Notes: generated by a model from the letters alone, not told the origin. A stretch of DNA of 64,000 nt from Spartobacteria bacterium (GCA_003134785.1 PLCN01000005.1:1-64000); one strand, 5' to 3'; positions 17,217-28,000 are shown, counted from the first letter of the stretch. Made by a program: numbers and translations.

Positions 17217-18125
17217 ATGAAAACCGCACGCCTCCTTTTCTTCGTTCTGATTTTCTTCGCTGCTTCCAGAACGTGGGGCGCGTCGATCAACGGGAATGTG
17301 GAATCGATCGCGGAAGAGAAAAGCGAAACGGTCTCGCTGGATCTGATCGAGGTTGAATCGAGTTATGTCTTCGGGAGCGATCTGCATCGGAGTGGTAGCT
17401 TCGGCGATCAATATGCGATCGGGAACTCCTTCTCCTACGGCCATCGTTTTCTCCTGAGCGGGCACCTTTATCTCCATCTAGGCGTTTCCTACGATCGCTT
17501 CGATTTTGGGTCCACGGGCGCGCCGGTCCCGGACCATTTGCAAGGCGTGGCCGGCACCATCGGCATCGACTACATGCACGGAAACGACGTCGGCGCGTTC
17601 ATCCAGGTGAAGCCGGGGTTTTATACCGAAAATGATTTCGACAGTGCCTCCTTTGACGCTCCCATCACTCTGGGACGGATTTTTGTTCTGCAACCGGACA
17701 AGCTCTACGTTTTCGTCGGCGCGAACGCCTCGTTTCTTCGCGGCCAATTCCCGGTCATACCGCTGGCCGGTTTAATTTGGATGCCTAACGAGAAGTGGAA
17801 GGTTCTCGGCATCCTGCCTGAGCCCAGGGTCATTTATTCGCCCTGCAACAAACTCGATTTCTGGGTGGGCGGGCAATTGACCGGCGGCTCGTTCCGCACG
17901 GATCGCAATGATACGATCATGCCGAACAAACTCAGCCGCGCGCAGGTCGATTACTCCGACTATCGGGTAGGCGGCGGTTTCATCTACTCGCCGTGCGATG
18001 CGATCACGATCGATATCGGCGGCGGTTATTCGATTCAACGACGATTCGACTTCTATCGCGCCGACATGACCTACAAAACGGATCCGGCGCCATATCTTCG
18101 CCTCGAGGTCAAAGCGAAGTTTTAA
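17217..18125 (+). CDS. Outer-membrane beta-barrel protein, DUF6268-like, copy 1
   Basis: 302 residues from ATG 17217 with a signal peptide (MKTARLLFFVLIFFAASRTWGA). The rest alternates polar and hydrophobic residues as in a barrel and ends in an aromatic residue (LRLEVKAKF), the usual C-terminal signal for outer-membrane insertion. Motifs such as SPCDAITIDIGGGYSIQRRFDFYRAD near the C terminus recur in the protein at 21549-22487 (GGGLDWKL…YRNFDFHRTD), so the two are paralogues. Role unknown. A GCCTAACGA word lies in frame at 17783. Confidence 0.75.
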   Translation: MKTARLLFFVLIFFAASRTWGASINGNVESIAEEKSETVSLDLIEVESSYVFGSDLHRSGSFGDQYAIGNSFSYGHRFLLSGHLYLHLGVSYDRFDFGSTGAPVPDHLQGVAGTIGIDYMHGNDVGAFIQVKPGFYTENDFDSASFDAPITLGRIFVLQPDKLYVFVGANASFLRGQFPVIPLAGLIWMPNEKWKVLGILPEPRVIYSPCNKLDFWVGGQLTGGSFRTDRNDTIMPNKLSRAQVDYSDYRVGGGFIYSPCDAITIDIGGGYSIQRRFDFYRADMTYKTDPAPYLRLEVKAKF

Positions 18126-18211
18126 CTGTAGCCGCTTCGCTGTGCGAAGCGTGAGGTGCGCAAGTTTGTCACCGGCCAACAGCCGCGCCGCCCACAGGGC
18201 GGCGGCTACAG
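18126..18211. repeat. REPIN-like element, GTAGCCGC family, copy 4
   Basis: Left half CTGTAGCCGCTTCGCTGTGCGAAGCG; right half GCCGCCCACAGGGCGGCGGCTACAG. The two halves use the two stem versions of the family in one element, starting directly at the stop of the barrel gene. Confidence 0.82.
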
Positions 18212-18213
18212 GA

Positions 18214-19401
18214 TTACTGCTCGATCCGTTTCAGGAGAATCACCGCGCCCAGGAAGGTGATGAGGACGCCCACCGCAAGCACGACGAGATCCTCGGCGTA
18301 ATATTGCGGCGTCGCCCGATACAAATTCACCAGCCGAAACGCGCGGCAGAAATGAGTGAGCGGGAAGAGTTCCGAAACGTAGCGGATAACTTTGGGCAGT
18401 TGGCTTAACGGCGCGAACGCGCCGGAGAGCACAAAGACCGGCAACAGAAAGAAGACCGAGAATTGAATCGCCTGCGTCTGCGTGCGTGAAACGGCTGAGA
18501 TGAGCAATCCCATTCCGAGGGAGCAAAGCAAAAAGAGAAAACAAATTAGCGCGAGCGCGCCGGGGTCGTAAAACTGCACCTGGAAATGCCAACCGGTAAG
18601 CAAAATGATTCCGAGGATGAGCACGATGGAGATGACCAGGTACGGAATGATTTTCCCGATCACGATTTCGCGGCGGCGCAGTGAAGTCACCATCAATTGA
18701 TAGAGCGTGCCGGCCTCGCGTTCGCGCGCGAGCGTGCATGCCATCAACGTCACGGTGATCAGCTGCAGGATGAGCCCGATCACACCCGGCAACACGTAAT
18801 CGATGAAACGCGTCTTCGGATTGTAGAGAATCTTTGCTTCAGTTTTCCAGGGCTCCATCATCGAGACGAATTGCTTGCGCACCTGCACCGGCACTTTTTT
18901 CGCCAGCTCGAAGACATCTTCCGGGAGCGCGTCGATCATCACCTGGCGTTCGCCCAGTTGGAAATCGCCCAACGTTTTCTGCACGCTCCCCTCGAGCAGG
19001 TCCGCGGTGTTCGTGTCGCTTCCGTCGAGAATAAGACGCAGCGGAACCGGATCGCCATTCGCCAGGCTATCGCTCCATCCGGACGGAATGACGAGCGCAC
19101 CCTGCACGCCGTGCCCGAGCAAGTCCTCTTCACCGGTCATCGTTGGCGGCTGCACGCGCCAGTCGAAGGTCTTGTTCTTCAGGGCCAAATCGACGAAACG
19201 TTGTGCGCGCGGAGTGCCGTCGCGATTGACGACCAGCGCTGGCACGTTCGTCCTCTCGCCGGCTTCAAACGCGTGACCGAAGACGAGGGTAAAAACGGGT
19301 GGCAAAATTAGAAGCAGGATCAAGACACGCCGATCCCGATAGATATGGAGGAACTCCTTGTAAGCCACGCTGGCGATGGCGCTGAAAGAACCTCGATTCA
19401 T
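18214..19401 (-). CDS. ABC-2 type exporter permease
   Basis: 395 residues from ATG 19401, overlapping the ATPase stop by 4 bases. One N-terminal membrane helix (about 27-44) is followed by a large extracytoplasmic domain of about 150 residues, then five helices after residue 205. These include VIGLILQLITVTLMACTLARERE, whose ARERE-x-GTL loop is the ABC-2 coupling signature. It resembles YhhJ/YbhS-type exporters, which move drugs or membrane components outward. No membrane-fusion protein gene is adjacent. Confidence 0.92.
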   Translation of the reverse strand: MNRGSFSAIASVAYKEFLHIYRDRRVLILLLILPPVFTLVFGHAFEAGERTNVPALVVNRDGTPRAQRFVDLALKNKTFDWRVQPPTMTGEEDLLGHGVQGALVIPSGWSDSLANGDPVPLRLILDGSDTNTADLLEGSVQKTLGDFQLGERQVMIDALPEDVFELAKKVPVQVRKQFVSMMEPWKTEAKILYNPKTRFIDYVLPGVIGLILQLITVTLMACTLAREREAGTLYQLMVTSLRRREIVIGKIIPYLVISIVLILGIILLTGWHFQVQFYDPGALALICFLFLLCSLGMGLLISAVSRTQTQAIQFSVFFLLPVFVLSGAFAPLSQLPKVIRYVSELFPLTHFCRAFRLVNLYRATPQYYAEDLVVLAVGVLITFLGAVILLKRIEQ

Positions 19402-20348
19402 GATTGCGCCGGTTTCAAAACCGCATCGTATCCCTGCGAGTAAGCGGTGAAGACATCTTCCATGTCCGGTTCCACCCAACGGTGGCCGATCCAGCGCAAC
19501 TCGGGAAAGGGCCATTGGTCTTGCCACTCGACCAGGAGCTTCTCGGAATCGGCGGCATAAAGCCGCAGGCTGCCGCTGCGTAAAGAGACGCCGAGAATGC
19601 CGGGGAATTCGCGCAGCCTAACGAGTGCTTCCATGACCGGTTCTACCTCGATCTCGAGCAGCTTCGCGTGGAAGCTCTCTTTCAATGCGCGCGGTGGGGC
19701 CTTCGCGAGCAGCCGCCCTCTTTCGATGAAGCCCACTTCGGTGCAGCGCTCCGCCTCATCCATGTAATGCGTCGTGACGAAGATCGTGATGCCGCGATGG
19801 CTCAAATCGTAGAGCAAATTCCACATCTGCTGGCGATGCACCGGATCGAGACCGGAGGTCGGTTCGTCCAGGAAAAGCAATGGCGGCTCATGCACGAGCG
19901 CGCAGGCCAGTGCGAGCAATTGTCGCATCCCGCCGGAGAGGCTGCCGGCCGAGGTAGCGCGTTTTTCTTTCAGATCGGTTAACTCAAGCAGCCGGTCCAC
20001 GCGCGCCGGCAATTCGCCGCGCGGCACGCGGCAGGCGCCGCCGAAAAAGCGAATGTTCTCTTCCACGGTAAGATCGCGATACAGGCTGAAGCGTTGCGCG
20101 ACGTAACCAAACTTCGAACGCGCCCTGTGCCGGTGACGCCACACGTCGAGCCCGGCGATCTTCGCCATTCCGCTCGTGGGATGGACCAGCCCGCACAACA
20201 TTCGGATGGTGGTGGTTTTTCCCGCGCCATTCGCGCCGAGAAATCCAAAGATGGTCCCGGGCGCGATCACGAGCGAGAGATCCTCGACAGCATGGGTATC
20301 GCCGTACGATTTGCTGAGGCGGTCGAAGAAGATGGCCGGTTCTGTCAT
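19398..20348 (-). CDS. ABC transporter ATP-binding protein
   Basis: 316 residues from ATG 20348. Walker A GANGAGKTT, signature SGGMRQ (as LSGGMRQLLAL), Walker B LLFLDEPTSGLDP and the switch TTHYMDEAERC are all intact. The C-terminal 90 residues (ESFHAKLLEIEVEP…) are the usual accessory domain of ABC-2 ATPases of the YbhF/CcmA group. It energises the permease encoded immediately downstream (ATGA overlap). A paired-hairpin repeat lies 13 bp upstream of the start. Confidence 0.95.
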   Translation of the reverse strand: MTEPAIFFDRLSKSYGDTHAVEDLSLVIAPGTIFGFLGANGAGKTTTIRMLCGLVHPTSGMAKIAGLDVWRHRHRARSKFGYVAQRFSLYRDLTVEENIRFFGGACRVPRGELPARVDRLLELTDLKEKRATSAGSLSGGMRQLLALACALVHEPPLLFLDEPTSGLDPVHRQQMWNLLYDLSHRGITIFVTTHYMDEAERCTEVGFIERGRLLAKAPPRALKESFHAKLLEIEVEPVMEALVRLREFPGILGVSLRSGSLRLYAADSEKLLVEWQDQWPFPELRWIGHRWVEPDMEDVFTAYSQGYDAVLKPAQS

Positions 20349-20361
20349 GAGAGATTCCGAA

Positions 20362-20427
20362 ATGTAGGACGCTTGTCCCAAGCGCCTGACCACGAACAAT
20401 AGGCGCCTGGCACAAGCGCCTCTACAT
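20362..20427. repeat. REPIN-like paired hairpins, ATGTAG family
   Basis: Left half ATGTAGGACGCTTGTCCCAAGCG; right half AGGCGCCTGGCACAAGCGCCTCTACAT. The right half is nearly identical to 10834-10866. It lies between two divergent genes, over any promoter region. Confidence 0.72.
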
Positions 20428-20472
20428 TGTTTGCAACCGCTCCACTATGGGAATAGATGTGACATCTTCAAA

Positions 20473-21516
20473 ATGGAAAAGAAAACAGCTGAAGCAATCC
20501 GCCCGACCCGCGTCTCACCATTCGTGAAAGTATTTTCCTTCATCTGCCTTCTCGCCCTGCCGGTTTCGAACGCGTTCGCCGATGCCGCCCAGGAGCTCGC
20601 GAGCTTTTCCGTCTTCGACAAAGTCGATCTCGCCGCGCTGGCAAAAGAACCGAGCGTCGCGCACGGCCCACCGATGAGCGGCAGCTACATCTCGGCGCAA
20701 AGCTGCTTCGTCGTCGCAGCGCCTGCCTCACGGGTGGCGGATGCATTGCGTCAATGGAATCCAACCCGCCATTCGGAGCTAAAGGTCCTGCTTCACTCCG
20801 ACCTTCCCGGCTCGCCGGGACCGGCAAATTTTTCCCGGCTCTCGAGCGCTCCGGATAATGGTGCGGTCCGCTCGCTCGTAAGCGCGACCCAAAAGGGTTC
20901 GAACGATCTGCAGATCAGCAAAGAAGAAGCAAAGAAGCTGCCGACGGGAAGTTCGGGCGGCGGCGCGATGCCGGCGCCGGTGGCCGGCTTTTGGGCCGGC
21001 GTGCTGAGCGGCCGCGCGCGGGCTTTTTCCTCGGGCGGCACCAGATCCCAACCGCCGTACGATTTTTCCGGACAAGCCGTCCGGCCTGCTGAGGAATTCA
21101 ACGGATTGATGCAGCAGCAGGACAAGATCCGGAAGCAGTTCTCGGGGTTGATCGATAGTTCGGGAAATGGACACGGAGCCAGGGAGCTTTTTTGGGAATT
21201 GCTCACGGCAGACGAACAGGGCGTCCTCACTCTCGGTGCTTCCTATCGCCGCTCGGGACCTAACGGAAGCTTTCAGGCTGCGGACACTCTCTACTATTCG
21301 AGCGGCGGTTATTACGTGGGCCTGACGCTTTATCAAATGTGGCCGGTCGATGTTGGCGGCAAGCCCTCCACCCTCGTGTGGCGGGGCGATTTCATCTCCT
21401 CCGGCACGATCGCGGGGCTGCATGGAATCGAGCGGGTGGCCTCCGAGTCCTCGATGATGCGAGATATTTCTAAGGCCGTGGGTGCTTTTCGGCGTGACAC
21501 GGGTGGTGGTCGCTAG
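20473..21516 (+). CDS. Secreted protein of unknown function
   Basis: 347 residues from ATG 20473. A signal peptide follows a basic N terminus (cleavage near SNAFADA, residue about 36). The mature part is about 310 residues, Ser/Gly/Ala-rich, with segments such as SGSYISAQSCFVVAAPASRVADALRQWNPTRHSELKVL and LTLYQMWPVDVGGKPSTLVWRGDFISS. The single Cys and lack of a lipobox suggest a soluble periplasmic or outer-membrane-associated protein. I do not recognise a family. It is 32 bp from the barrel gene downstream and probably co-expressed. Confidence 0.65.
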   Translation: MEKKTAEAIRPTRVSPFVKVFSFICLLALPVSNAFADAAQELASFSVFDKVDLAALAKEPSVAHGPPMSGSYISAQSCFVVAAPASRVADALRQWNPTRHSELKVLLHSDLPGSPGPANFSRLSSAPDNGAVRSLVSATQKGSNDLQISKEEAKKLPTGSSGGGAMPAPVAGFWAGVLSGRARAFSSGGTRSQPPYDFSGQAVRPAEEFNGLMQQQDKIRKQFSGLIDSSGNGHGARELFWELLTADEQGVLTLGASYRRSGPNGSFQAADTLYYSSGGYYVGLTLYQMWPVDVGGKPSTLVWRGDFISSGTIAGLHGIERVASESSMMRDISKAVGAFRRDTGGGR

Positions 21517-21548
21517 GCAGTCTAGCCGGACACCCTGATTCAGCTCCC

Positions 21549-22487
21549 ATGAAAACACCCATCCGACTCGTCGCGCTTTGCCTGGCTCTCGCGGCCATTA
21601 GATCATTCGCGGTCGAGGTTGACACGCCAACCTCATCCAAAAACGTGGCGCTGGTCGAATCGGAATCTTCTTTCTCCTTCGAGTTTCAAGCGGAAGGGAC
21701 CTACGTGGGCCAGGGCGATGTTGAGCGCGATCGCGGTTCCGGCAATCTCCACGTGCGAGACTTCGACGAGACCGACGTGAGGGGCCATTTCATCCTGACG
21801 CCGCGGGTGAAGATCGGAATCCTGCGGCTGGGCGTGGCGGCGGAACGTTATTCTTTTGGCTTTTCGCGTAACTCGGCGCTGCCCGACGTGCTCCAGTCAA
21901 CCAATCTGGTTTTGGGTCTGGACACGGAATTCTCCGATTCGTTTCTGATCCGGCTCGAAGCGCAGCCCGGATATTACGGAACTGATTTTGATGACTATGG
22001 CCAGGACACTTTCAACGTGCCGGTTGTCATCGGCGGCACTTACATTTTCAACTCAGGATTTCAGGTAATTTTTGGCGTCGGGGTGGATGCGTTTCGAAAA
22101 TATCCCGTTCTGCCCGGCGGCGGCATTCGCTGGAAATTCGCGCCACAATGGACGCTCAACGCGGTCGTGCCCACGCCGCGGCTGGAGTATGAATTGAACA
22201 GCAGCTTGATGTTTTACGGTGGCGCTGACATCCGGTCGACGAGCTATCGAGTCGATAAACAATTCGGCACTCTTCGCGGGAACACTGCGCTCAATCATGC
22301 CGCGCTGACTTACGAAGAGGTGCGGCTCGGCGGTGGCTTGGACTGGAAATTGTCGTCCGCGATCAAGCTTTCGGTCGAGGGCGGATACATTCCGTATCGA
22401 AACTTCGACTTCCATCGGACCGATGTTCGCTATCACCAGGACGGCGGCGCGCCCTATGCGATGCTCTCGTTGACGGCGGCGTTTTAG
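21549..22487 (+). CDS. Outer-membrane beta-barrel protein, DUF6268-like, copy 2
   Basis: 312 residues with a signal peptide (MKTPIRLVALCLALAAIRSFA) and barrel-like alternation ending in an aromatic residue (LSLTAAF). It shares layout and C-terminal motifs (YRNFDFHRTDVRY, APYAMLSL) with the protein at 17217-18125 (RRFDFYRADMTY, APYLRLEV). Function unknown. It is followed 43 bp later by a MITE-like element. Confidence 0.75.
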   Translation: MKTPIRLVALCLALAAIRSFAVEVDTPTSSKNVALVESESSFSFEFQAEGTYVGQGDVERDRGSGNLHVRDFDETDVRGHFILTPRVKIGILRLGVAAERYSFGFSRNSALPDVLQSTNLVLGLDTEFSDSFLIRLEAQPGYYGTDFDDYGQDTFNVPVVIGGTYIFNSGFQVIFGVGVDAFRKYPVLPGGGIRWKFAPQWTLNAVVPTPRLEYELNSSLMFYGGADIRSTSYRVDKQFGTLRGNTALNHAALTYEEVRLGGGLDWKLSSAIKLSVEGGYIPYRNFDFHRTDVRYHQDGGAPYAMLSLTAAF

Positions 22488-22530
22488 CCGACCTCACGCT
22501 GGAGTTCTGTTTTTCAACAGGGTAAGCGCG

Positions 22531-22686
22531 TGTCATCCCGAGCCGCGCAGACAGCGAGGGACCTCTCACCCGCGGCGCACGTTACCAAAAGACGTGCCAG
22601 CCCGATCCGATGATAACGCCCAATGTACCGCGAAAGCGATTGAGCACCTGTGAGGTCCCTCGCCGTCTCCGCGGCTCGGGATGACA
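22531..22686. mobile_element. MITE-like element, TGTCATCCCGAG family, copy 3 (different core)
   Basis: The same ends as the copies at 2925 and 15866 (TGTCATCCCGAGCCGCGCAG… / …GTCTCCGCGGCTCGGGATGACA). The core is about 85 bp and unrelated, including 'ccaaaagacgtgccagcccgatcc'. Only the ends are conserved, as expected if a transposase recognises them in trans. Confidence 0.78.
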
Positions 22687-22708
22687 CGTGTTTTTTGCGT
22701 TCCAGGAA

Positions 22709-23503
22709 TCAACGCTTCCCGTAAAGCTCTGGGCGGCGCTGATCGAAGACCGCCATTCGATTCCGGACGGAGCTAACCAACTCCTCCGAAATTTCCGCCA
22801 GGACCAGTTCCTCGCGATCGGTTGAGGCGGCAGCAACCGTCACGCCATAGGGATCTATGATCGCCGATGATCCGCAGCACGTGACGCCTTCGTCGGTTCC
22901 GACGCGGTTCGAGACGATTATGTAGCTCTGGTTCTCGATCGCGCGCGCCGTGGCGAGAACACGGAAATGTTCCAGTCGCGGAAACGGCCAGGCGGCGGAG
23001 AGAATGAAGACGTCCGCTTTTTCGTCGATCGCGAGCTTTCGGTAAACCTCGGGAAACCGAAGATCGTAGCAGATAGTCAATCCGAGCCGGAACCCGCCCA
23101 ACGGAAAACTCGCGAACTCGGCGCCCGGTGAAAAGCACGTGTCCTCTCCGATCGAGCCCGCAGTAAAAAGATGAGTCTTGCGATACCTCCCGATAACATC
23201 GCCCTTCGCATCGATGAAAACTTGCGAGTTGTAGATGCTACCGCCCTCGCGTTCCGAAATACCGCAAATGATCGCCAGCGAACGACTCCGCGCGATTCCT
23301 TGAAGGTCGGGCACGGCCCCTTCACTCCATGATCTCGCTGAAGACTGGATGACCCGCATCGAGTAACCGGTATCGGCCGTCTCAGGAAAAACGATCAGTT
23401 CGGCGCCGGCCTCTTTCGCCCGCGAGGAAAACTCGCGCATCTTCCGTACGTTTGCGTCAAGATCACCGAGCGAACAGGCAATTTGAGCCGCGGCAATTTT
23501 CAC
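22709..23503 (-). CDS. Carbon-nitrogen hydrolase (nitrilase superfamily)
   Basis: 264 residues from a GTG start. The catalytic triad is visible: Glu41 (VFPETADTGY), Lys109 (RYRKTHLF) and Cys145 (LTICYDLRFPEVYR). Length and motifs place it with omega-amidase/YafV-type small amidases, which hydrolyse alpha-ketoglutaramate or similar amides in the cytoplasm. Its stop and the end of the MFS gene upstream are 10 bp apart on the same strand, so the two may share a transcript. Confidence 0.92.
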   Translation of the reverse strand: MKIAAAQIACSLGDLDANVRKMREFSSRAKEAGAELIVFPETADTGYSMRVIQSSARSWSEGAVPDLQGIARSRSLAIICGISEREGGSIYNSQVFIDAKGDVIGRYRKTHLFTAGSIGEDTCFSPGAEFASFPLGGFRLGLTICYDLRFPEVYRKLAIDEKADVFILSAAWPFPRLEHFRVLATARAIENQSYIIVSNRVGTDEGVTCCGSSAIIDPYGVTVAAASTDREELVLAEISEELVSSVRNRMAVFDQRRPELYGKR

Positions 23504-23512
23504 GAGGAAACT

Positions 23513-24949
23513 CTAGCGCAAATTCTTATCGAGCGCGCCGATCTTGCGCGTCTCCGGCCAGATCCACGAGACACCGAGTACAACCAAGATCGTTCCAACG
23601 CCACCGGCGACGACGGAAACGACCGGACCAAACAGTGCCGCCGTCAATCCCGACTCCAAAGCGCCAAGCTCATTCGAGGTGCCGATGAAGATGTTGTTCA
23701 CGGCGGAAATTCTCCCACGCATCGTGTCAGGCGTGAGCAGTTGCAGCAACGTGTGCCGCACCACCACGCTCACGCTGTCGAACACGCCGGTCAGAAAGAG
23801 CATCGCGAGCGAGAGCCAAAGGTGACGCGACAAACCGAAGATGAGGGTCGCACCGCCGAACCCGGTCACGCACCACAGAAGGGTTTTTCCCGCGTGTTTC
23901 ATCGGCGGCAGATAGGCAATCAGCAGCGCCATGATGAATGCGCCGATTCCCGGCGCCGCCCGCAACCAGCCGAGCCCGATCGGACCGCAGTGCAGGATCT
24001 GATCGGCAAAGATCGGCAGCAACGCCGTCGCGCCGCCGAGCAGGACGGCAAACATATCGAGTGTGATCGTCGCGAGGATCACTTTCTTGCTCAGGACAAA
24101 ACGGATTCCTTCCTTCAGGCTGCGCCACGCGTTCCGTTCGCTGCTCGTCCCGCGATCGCTGCTGCGGATCGGCAGCACAAGCAGGAAGAACGACATCGCA
24201 CAAATAGCATCGACCATATAAATGAAAGGAAATCCGGCGCGGACGATGAGCAATCCCCCGAGAGCCGGTCCGACCACCGATCCAATCTGAAAGACGCTGC
24301 TGTTCCAGGTCACCGCGTTCGCGAACGCGTCGCGCGGAACGAGCTGCGGAAAATACGAGCTGCGCGCGGCCCAGCCAAAAGTGCGCCCCGTCGCAGAAAC
24401 AAAGAGGATCAAATAAATCAACGGGATGGAAAGATCATCGAAGTGGTAATAGGGGTGGCGCTCGAAAATTGAAGCGACCCCGGAAAGAAAATGATTCCCT
24501 TTTTGCAAGAACGGCCAGTTTGGAATTGCGAGGTGCTGCCACGAAACGAAGGCCAGGGCGAGCGAGCAGATCGCGCTTAGCGCTTGCGTCACGAGCACAA
24601 TCTTTTTTCGCGGGAAGCGATCCGCGACGTGGCCGGCGATCAAAGACAGAAGCACCACCGGCAGAGCGATCATCAGCCCGACCAGTCCCAGCGCCGTAGC
24701 CGAATGGGTGCGCGCGTAGATTTCCCATTCCACGGCAACCATGAACATGAGGCGTCCGATGACGGAAATTAGATTCCCCGTCGTATAGAACCTGAAAAAC
24801 GGAAAACGAAAAGCCGCGTAGGGGTCATGTTTTCCGGCGGGCCGCTCGAGCGTGCCTGCGGCGCTAGTCGGTCGATCCGAGCGCGCGGCCTCATAAGGTG
24901 GTGGCGGCGCGTGTGGTTTGCGGTCAGGCATGTGCGAACGCGTCTGCAT
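23513..24949 (-). CDS. Major facilitator superfamily exporter (EntS/MFS_3-like)
   Basis: 478 residues; ATG 24931 is an equally possible start. After a disordered Pro-rich N terminus (about 45 residues), 11-12 membrane helices follow. The MFS loop motif between helices 2 and 3 is GHVADRFPRKKIVLVTQ, and the half-repeat GTSNELGALESG near the C terminus is typical of the EntS-like group. Such proteins export siderophores, macrolides or other small molecules; the substrate is unknown. Divergent from the kinase-CHAT gene. Confidence 0.88.
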   Translation of the reverse strand: MQTRSHMPDRKPHAPPPPYEAARSDRPTSAAGTLERPAGKHDPYAAFRFPFFRFYTTGNLISVIGRLMFMVAVEWEIYARTHSATALGLVGLMIALPVVLLSLIAGHVADRFPRKKIVLVTQALSAICSLALAFVSWQHLAIPNWPFLQKGNHFLSGVASIFERHPYYHFDDLSIPLIYLILFVSATGRTFGWAARSSYFPQLVPRDAFANAVTWNSSVFQIGSVVGPALGGLLIVRAGFPFIYMVDAICAMSFFLLVLPIRSSDRGTSSERNAWRSLKEGIRFVLSKKVILATITLDMFAVLLGGATALLPIFADQILHCGPIGLGWLRAAPGIGAFIMALLIAYLPPMKHAGKTLLWCVTGFGGATLIFGLSRHLWLSLAMLFLTGVFDSVSVVVRHTLLQLLTPDTMRGRISAVNNIFIGTSNELGALESGLTAALFGPVVSVVAGGVGTILVVLGVSWIWPETRKIGALDKNLR

Positions 24950-25088
24950 TCACATCCGCGCGTGAAATGGTAATTTCACCACGCGATGTCGCAACTCCTG
25001 TCGGACGGCCCTCCGCGCCGTTACTTTGTCGCCGAAGCGAGATACTCTGCTGGTCGATGAGGCAGGAAATGATCAAGGTCGTTTAAAA

Positions 25089-28000
25089 GTGAGCGCGGAT
25101 TCCAACGCTTCCATTCCGCCGACGCCGCTGCCGAAAGCGGGTCGTCCAATCTTTGGCGACTACCAGGTCGAAGGCGAACTCGGACGCGGCGGCATGGGCG
25201 TGGTCTTTCGCGCCCGGCAAAAGAAACTGAACCGGCTCGTCGCGCTGAAAATGCTCACCGGCCATTACGGCCCTGACGAACTGGCGCGTTTCCGAGCGGA
25301 AGCAGAGACGGCCGCGAGTCTGCATCATACGAACATCGTCCAAATTTATGAGGTGGGAGAGGATCAGGGTGCGCCGTTTTTTTCGATGGAATATGTCGAG
25401 AGCGGTTCGCTCGCGGATCGGCTGCGCGCCGGAATGCTTCCGGCGCGGGAGGCGGCGCGATTGTTGATCAGCGTCGCGCGCGCGCTGCATTTCGCGCATC
25501 AGAACGGAGTGGTCCATCGCGACATGAAGCCTGCGAATGTGCTGCTGGATCCGGATGGCGTGCCGAAGGTGACCGACTTCGGAATTGCGAAACGCCTGAG
25601 CGGCGACAGCTCCCTCACGCTCTCCGGCGTGGTGATCGGCACACCGACCTATATGGCGCCGGAACAAGCCAGAGGAACGAGTCGCGACGTAGGAACGGCG
25701 GCGGATATCTATTCGTTAGGCGCGATCCTCTACGAAATCCTCGCGGGCCGTCCGCCGTTCCTGCCGGAGGAAAGCGAAACCGCCATCATGGTGCGCGTGA
25801 TCACGGAAGATCCGGTCTCTCCCGCGTGGCATCGGCCAGGCATCCCTCGCGATCTGGAGACGATTTGCCTAAGATGTCTGGAGAAAGAACCGCGCGACCG
25901 CTACTCGAGCGCGGCGGCGTTTGCGGAAGATTTGCGCCGGTTTCTCGAGGACGAATCGATCCTGGCCCGACCGCCGACCACGGCGGTGCGCACGGTGAAA
26001 TGGATCAAGCGCCATCCCTGGCGCTTCGTCGCTGGAGGTGCGCTCGCCCTCGCACTGGCTGCGGCGGGCCAGCGTCTCTGGCAATGGGAATTTTATCAGC
26101 GACCCCATGTGGAATACGCGGCCGCGGTCGATTATGTGAGGGGGGGATTTGAACCGATCTTGAAGATGGATGAGACGGCGGTTTCGCATCACGGCGTGAG
26201 CCTGCGTCTGACGCGCCGCGGCAGGATCGGGCCGGTCACTCGCGTGGAAGTGTTGAATTCCCGCGGGAACCCGGCGGTGCTCCGCCCGATCTATCCCGAG
26301 GTGATTCCCATTTACCTCGAAGGACTAATGGGAACGCAGCCTTACGCCGAAAAAGCGCCGGAAAGCACTAGGATCGAGTTCTCCCACAACGGCGAGACGG
26401 CGACCGAAGCGACCGCCCTGGATCGAAATGGCAATCCGATCTGGCGCATTATTTATGATCGACCGGTGTCTTCACCGCACGCTCCCGGCGCGATCTCGGC
26501 CCGCTTCGCCAATCTCCGCGGATTCGCGAAATCAAGCACCAGCGGCGCTTCGCAAATGGAAATCGAGCGCGACGCGAAGGGCCGTGACGTGAAGGTGAGT
26601 TTCTTCAACGGCGAGGGCAAGCCGGCGGCAAACGGAGAAGGTGTTTACGGATACAAACTGGAGCGCGACGCGGCCGGGAGGATTGTGCGTCTTTTCAATC
26701 TTGGCCAGGATGGACAGCCAGCGGCAAACAACGTGGGACAGATTGCGCTCGCGATGACGTGGGGCCCGGCGGGCCGCGTCGTTCGCATCGACCTGTGGGA
26801 CGGCACAGGGAAGCCCGCAGCGTGGAACGGTGTGTCCGCGATGACCATTGATTACGACGCATCGGGTAATTTGATTGGCCTTGTTCGGCTCGGTGCGGAT
26901 GGAAAGCCCGCGCGCGGAATTGACTGGACCGTGCAGGAAACGCAACGCAACGAACGGGGCGAAATCATCGGACACAAATTTTTGAAAATCGGCCCGGACG
27001 GCGCCAGGTCCCCGTTTTTTCAATGGAAGGTCGCGTACGATGAACTCGGCCATCCATCTGATCTTCAGTTCGCGGGCACGATCAAATGGCGCACTGCCAT
27101 GCTTCATGATGTGAGCGGCAATGTGACCGAGGAAAAGTACCTCGATGCGGAAGGCCGGCCATCAGCCGGAGAGATTGGCTACGCCGTGAAACGCCGCGCC
27201 TACAAATCCGGTCCGGATGGTTTCAGTTGGGAAGAAACCTACTTCGACGCGGCGGGAGCAAAGACCTACTGCAAGACCGGCTATCATCGGATGATCACTG
27301 AATTCGATCCTAATGGCGCGCTGCGGCGACAAACGAGACGGGACGAGGACCCAGCGCGATTCCGCTACTACCGCGACGTGAGCGAGCCGGAGTACGATTC
27401 GCAAGGACGCTTGCGCCGAAGCGTGTTGCGCTTTGAAGATGAAAAAGGGCAGCTCGCCGTGGGTGCCGGACTCCCCTATGCGGCGATCGACGAGACCTAC
27501 AATGAAAATGGGCGCGTGATTCTCACCTGGCAACTGGGATGCGCGGAATCGGCGGGAGCGCCCAATTTTCGCATCGACGCAGAATGGCATAAGACAGGTG
27601 CGCGCAAACGGCAGGTTCGCCAGGCGTGCGACGCGAAGCGCCAGCCGATCAGCTCCCTCTCCAGCGGAGTTTTTTGCGCGCGAAAGGAAGAGGAATTCGA
27701 TGAGATCGATCGCCCGCAGCGGATTTACGAAACCGGATTCAACGAGAAGCTCGTCGGCTTCAGCGTGCGCGAAGCGAGATTTGTTGAAGGGAAATTGCAG
27801 AGTGTTACGCACGAACGCGGCGACGGAACTGCGCTCGACGGAGTGCGCGTGATCGTTACAGGCGTGGCACCGGAACAGCCCAAGGCCACCGAGCTGAAAC
27901 TGGGCGATGAGCTTCTCTCGGCTAATGGCAATCCGATCCGCAGCGCGTATGACTGGATCTTCAGCGCTTTTCCCGGCGGCTGGATCGAGGTCAAACGCGA

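Noticed and set aside
23483-24472. Long plus-strand frame opposite the MFS gene
   Set aside because: Arg/Glu/Gln-rich low-complexity product typical of an antisense shadow.
24898-25086. 62-codon frame ending just before the kinase-CHAT start, possible leader peptide
   Set aside because: The spacing is suggestive, but the peptide has no conserved feature and lies partly over the MFS start; there is no evidence of translation.
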